From positions 30,189,736 to 30,253,735 of the forward strand of contig CM042952.1 in the NCBI GenBank assembly GCA_023678885.1: 64,000 bases of DNA. The letters run 5' to 3'. The position numbers and the translations under genes were made by a program. The notes under the pieces were generated by a model, which was given only the letters and a program-made list of their open reading frames with translations, searched no databases and was not told the origin of the DNA. The DNA comes from Pogostemon cablin (Eukaryota > Streptophyta > Magnoliopsida > Lamiales > Lamiaceae). Shown piece after piece: positions 62,542-64,000 of the stretch (positions are counted from its first letter, which is position 1; each line of letters starts with the position of its first letter).

Positions 62542-63846
62542 ATAGAATTATGTTATTTTACGGTTATAAAAGTTGAGTTGGAAGTTGGAACAGATATTTG
62601 GCAGGGGGAAAACTGTAAGAAACAAAGACGGGTAAAATTTTCAACCGGTTAACAAAAATTGTGTTGGTACAGCTAATTGATAGAGGGGTGAAACGGTAAA
62701 AAACTAAGGATTCAATGGCGGCCACTTCGTATACATAAATAACCTACCTATTCAAACCTTTTGCTTACATTCTCGTTTGTGCCATAATCATGTGCGCGGA
62801 AAGTCTCATATCTCACTATTCACAGAATCGCTTGTTGAGTTCATCGAATGTGCAGAACTTTCACTATTACAGAATTGTCATCTCCCGATACCGATTAGGG
62901 TTTTGATTTGTTCGTCTCGTTTCTAGTCAGGTAAGCAATTGCTAGCGGGTAATAATTAATTCGATTAGGTTGCTTTAAAAAATTGGTTCCAAGTGTGTTA
63001 TTCTGGGGTGGCGATTTGTGCTTCGATTTAATTATCCTTTTATTATTCTGGGATTTTAAAATAATCGTCGTTTCTTTTCTTGATACTATGTTTTTTTTTT
63101 CCTTCTTTTGTTGGATCGAATTTTAATGGTTATTAAGAAGGGTTTGATGAAGCTTATGTTTTAATGTGTATGTTTAAGGGCTTCTCGTAATTCGATTAAG
63201 CATGTTCATAAGACAATAATCAGAAGCATGCATGCGAAGATTGTGTGTGATCCCTCAGATGGTTTTCGCGCGTTTAAAAAAAAAAAGAACAGTGCATCTT
63301 GATCAAGATATTGTATTTCGTTGTTGCTGTTCGTAAATAGGGGTGGGGAAGGTAATGGCATCTTTACAGTAGTTAGTGGCCATCGTATTATTTGCTTTTC
63401 TAGAATGGTGAAAAAACCCTTGTGACTTTTAGAGGATCGTGTCCTATTAATGACCTCATATAGTCAAACATCCACAGTTACAGGTCATAAAGAGGTTGTT
63501 TAATACTAGATTTTATTGATTTGATCTGCACCACATGTAGAGTTGAGGCTCCTTAATCCCACAATAGCACGAATACCCATTTTGTCCGATAGATTTATGA
63601 TGATTAGAGGCTTATTTTTGGTCTTGATGCTGTTCTTTAAGTTTCATGATTTTTGTGCATTTAACCACATTGGACTGGACTCCCTCACATAGTTATATTC
63701 TTTTTAAAAAAATTTTAAAATGATAAAATCTATCTTAAATATCTGTGTGCTTAGCGTTTTATATTTATGTTTATTTAAGAGTCAGTTCTGTGTGTAATTT
63801 TTTTGTGAGATTGTCTATCAAGCAGTGTCCATAATTAGTGATAGCA
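62542..63846 (+). promoter_or_regulatory. Promoter, leader exon and leader intron of the last gene
   Basis: A leader exon ends at 62930 with a consensus GTAAGC donor (TCTAGTCAG/GTAAGC). The following ~0.9 kb reads as intron, with an AG at 63843-63844 three bases before ATG 63847. Confidence 0.55.
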
Positions 63847-64000
63847 ATGGTTATGGATAAACGCAAAGTAACCGATCCTGGGTTATTTGCCAATGATGGA
63901 TCCTTCATGGAGAGGTTTAAACAACTTCAGCAGGAAAAGGAGAAGAATGGCAAACTGTCAGAGAAAATTAAGTCTGGCTCAAGCACTCCTGTGACTTTGA
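63847..64000 (+). CDS. N-terminus of a probable SURP/G-patch splicing protein (partial)
   Basis: The frame opens MVMDKRKVTDPGLFANDGSF, continues with MERFKQLQQEKEKNGKL and runs off the window after 51 codons. The DGSFMERFKQLQQEKEK segment is like the start of plant SURP and G-patch domain-containing protein 1 (SUGP1)-like factors, which act in branch-site recognition. The diagnostic SURP and G-patch domains would lie beyond 64000, so this is a tentative identification. Confidence 0.55.
   Translation, partial: MVMDKRKVTDPGLFANDGSFMERFKQLQQEKEKNGKLSEKIKSGSSTPVTL

Noticed and set aside
1..64000. CRISPR arrays, operons or other bacterial-type systems
   Set aside because: The window is plant nuclear DNA with spliced genes; no regularly spaced repeats of that type were seen.

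Overview
The window is nuclear DNA from a dicot plant. Genes have short exons with GT-AG introns in AT-rich DNA, and promoters carry GGCCCA/TGGGCC (site II) motifs. The repeats are plant types: Stowaway-like MITEs, Mutator-like elements, a Ty1/copia element with an initiator-Met tRNA primer site, and an L1-type LINE. An asterid such as a Lamiales species is possible, but this is only an impression.

Layout. 1-2.4 kb (+): makorin-type CCCH/RING E3 ligase, six exons. 5.3-7.4 kb (-): exons of a small secreted, X8-like and possibly GPI-anchored protein whose model does not close, perhaps a decaying gene. 8.3-12.0 kb (+): splicing factor SYF1/XAB2, five exons. 13.2-14.1 kb (-): predicted organellar membrane protein whose frame is broken twice in a compensating way. 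15.3-21.2 kb (-): nine-exon RNA-binding protein with a PWI/Nab2-like N-terminus and an RRM. 23.7-26.0 kb (+): SAP2-like A20/AN1 protein with a long 5' UTR intron. 26-36 kb: gene-free, MITE-rich DNA with a foldback element and a solo LTR. 36.1-36.7 kb (+): intronless SAP5-like A20/AN1 protein. 37.3-39.5 kb (-): decayed LINE. 41.9-42.9 kb: Mutator-like MITE. 44.0-46.9 kb (-): LSM7. 47.7-49.2 kb (+): ribosomal protein eL31, divergent from LSM7. 50.2-56.8 kb (-): an FLR/DRT100-like LRR pseudogene split by a terminal-repeat element and a young copia retrotransposon 8 bp apart. 58.6-60.9 kb (-): SpoU/TrmL-type RNA 2'-O-methyltransferase. 61.5-62.5 kb: Mutator-like element carrying GC-rich gene-like sequence (Pack-MULE candidate). 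62.8-64.0 kb (+): 5' end of a probable SURP/G-patch splicing protein, cut by the window edge.

Most intact genes serve RNA metabolism or housekeeping (SYF1, LSM7, RRM protein, TrmL-like, eL31, probable SUGP1-like) or stress and ubiquitin signalling (makorin, two SAPs). They do not form a pathway cluster. I see no evidence of a new multi-gene system. The most interesting features are the nested insertions in the LRR pseudogene, the Pack-MULE candidate, the compensated frameshift gene and the repeated promoter module between LSM7 and eL31. Exon coordinates were read by eye from splice consensus, frame and family resemblance.
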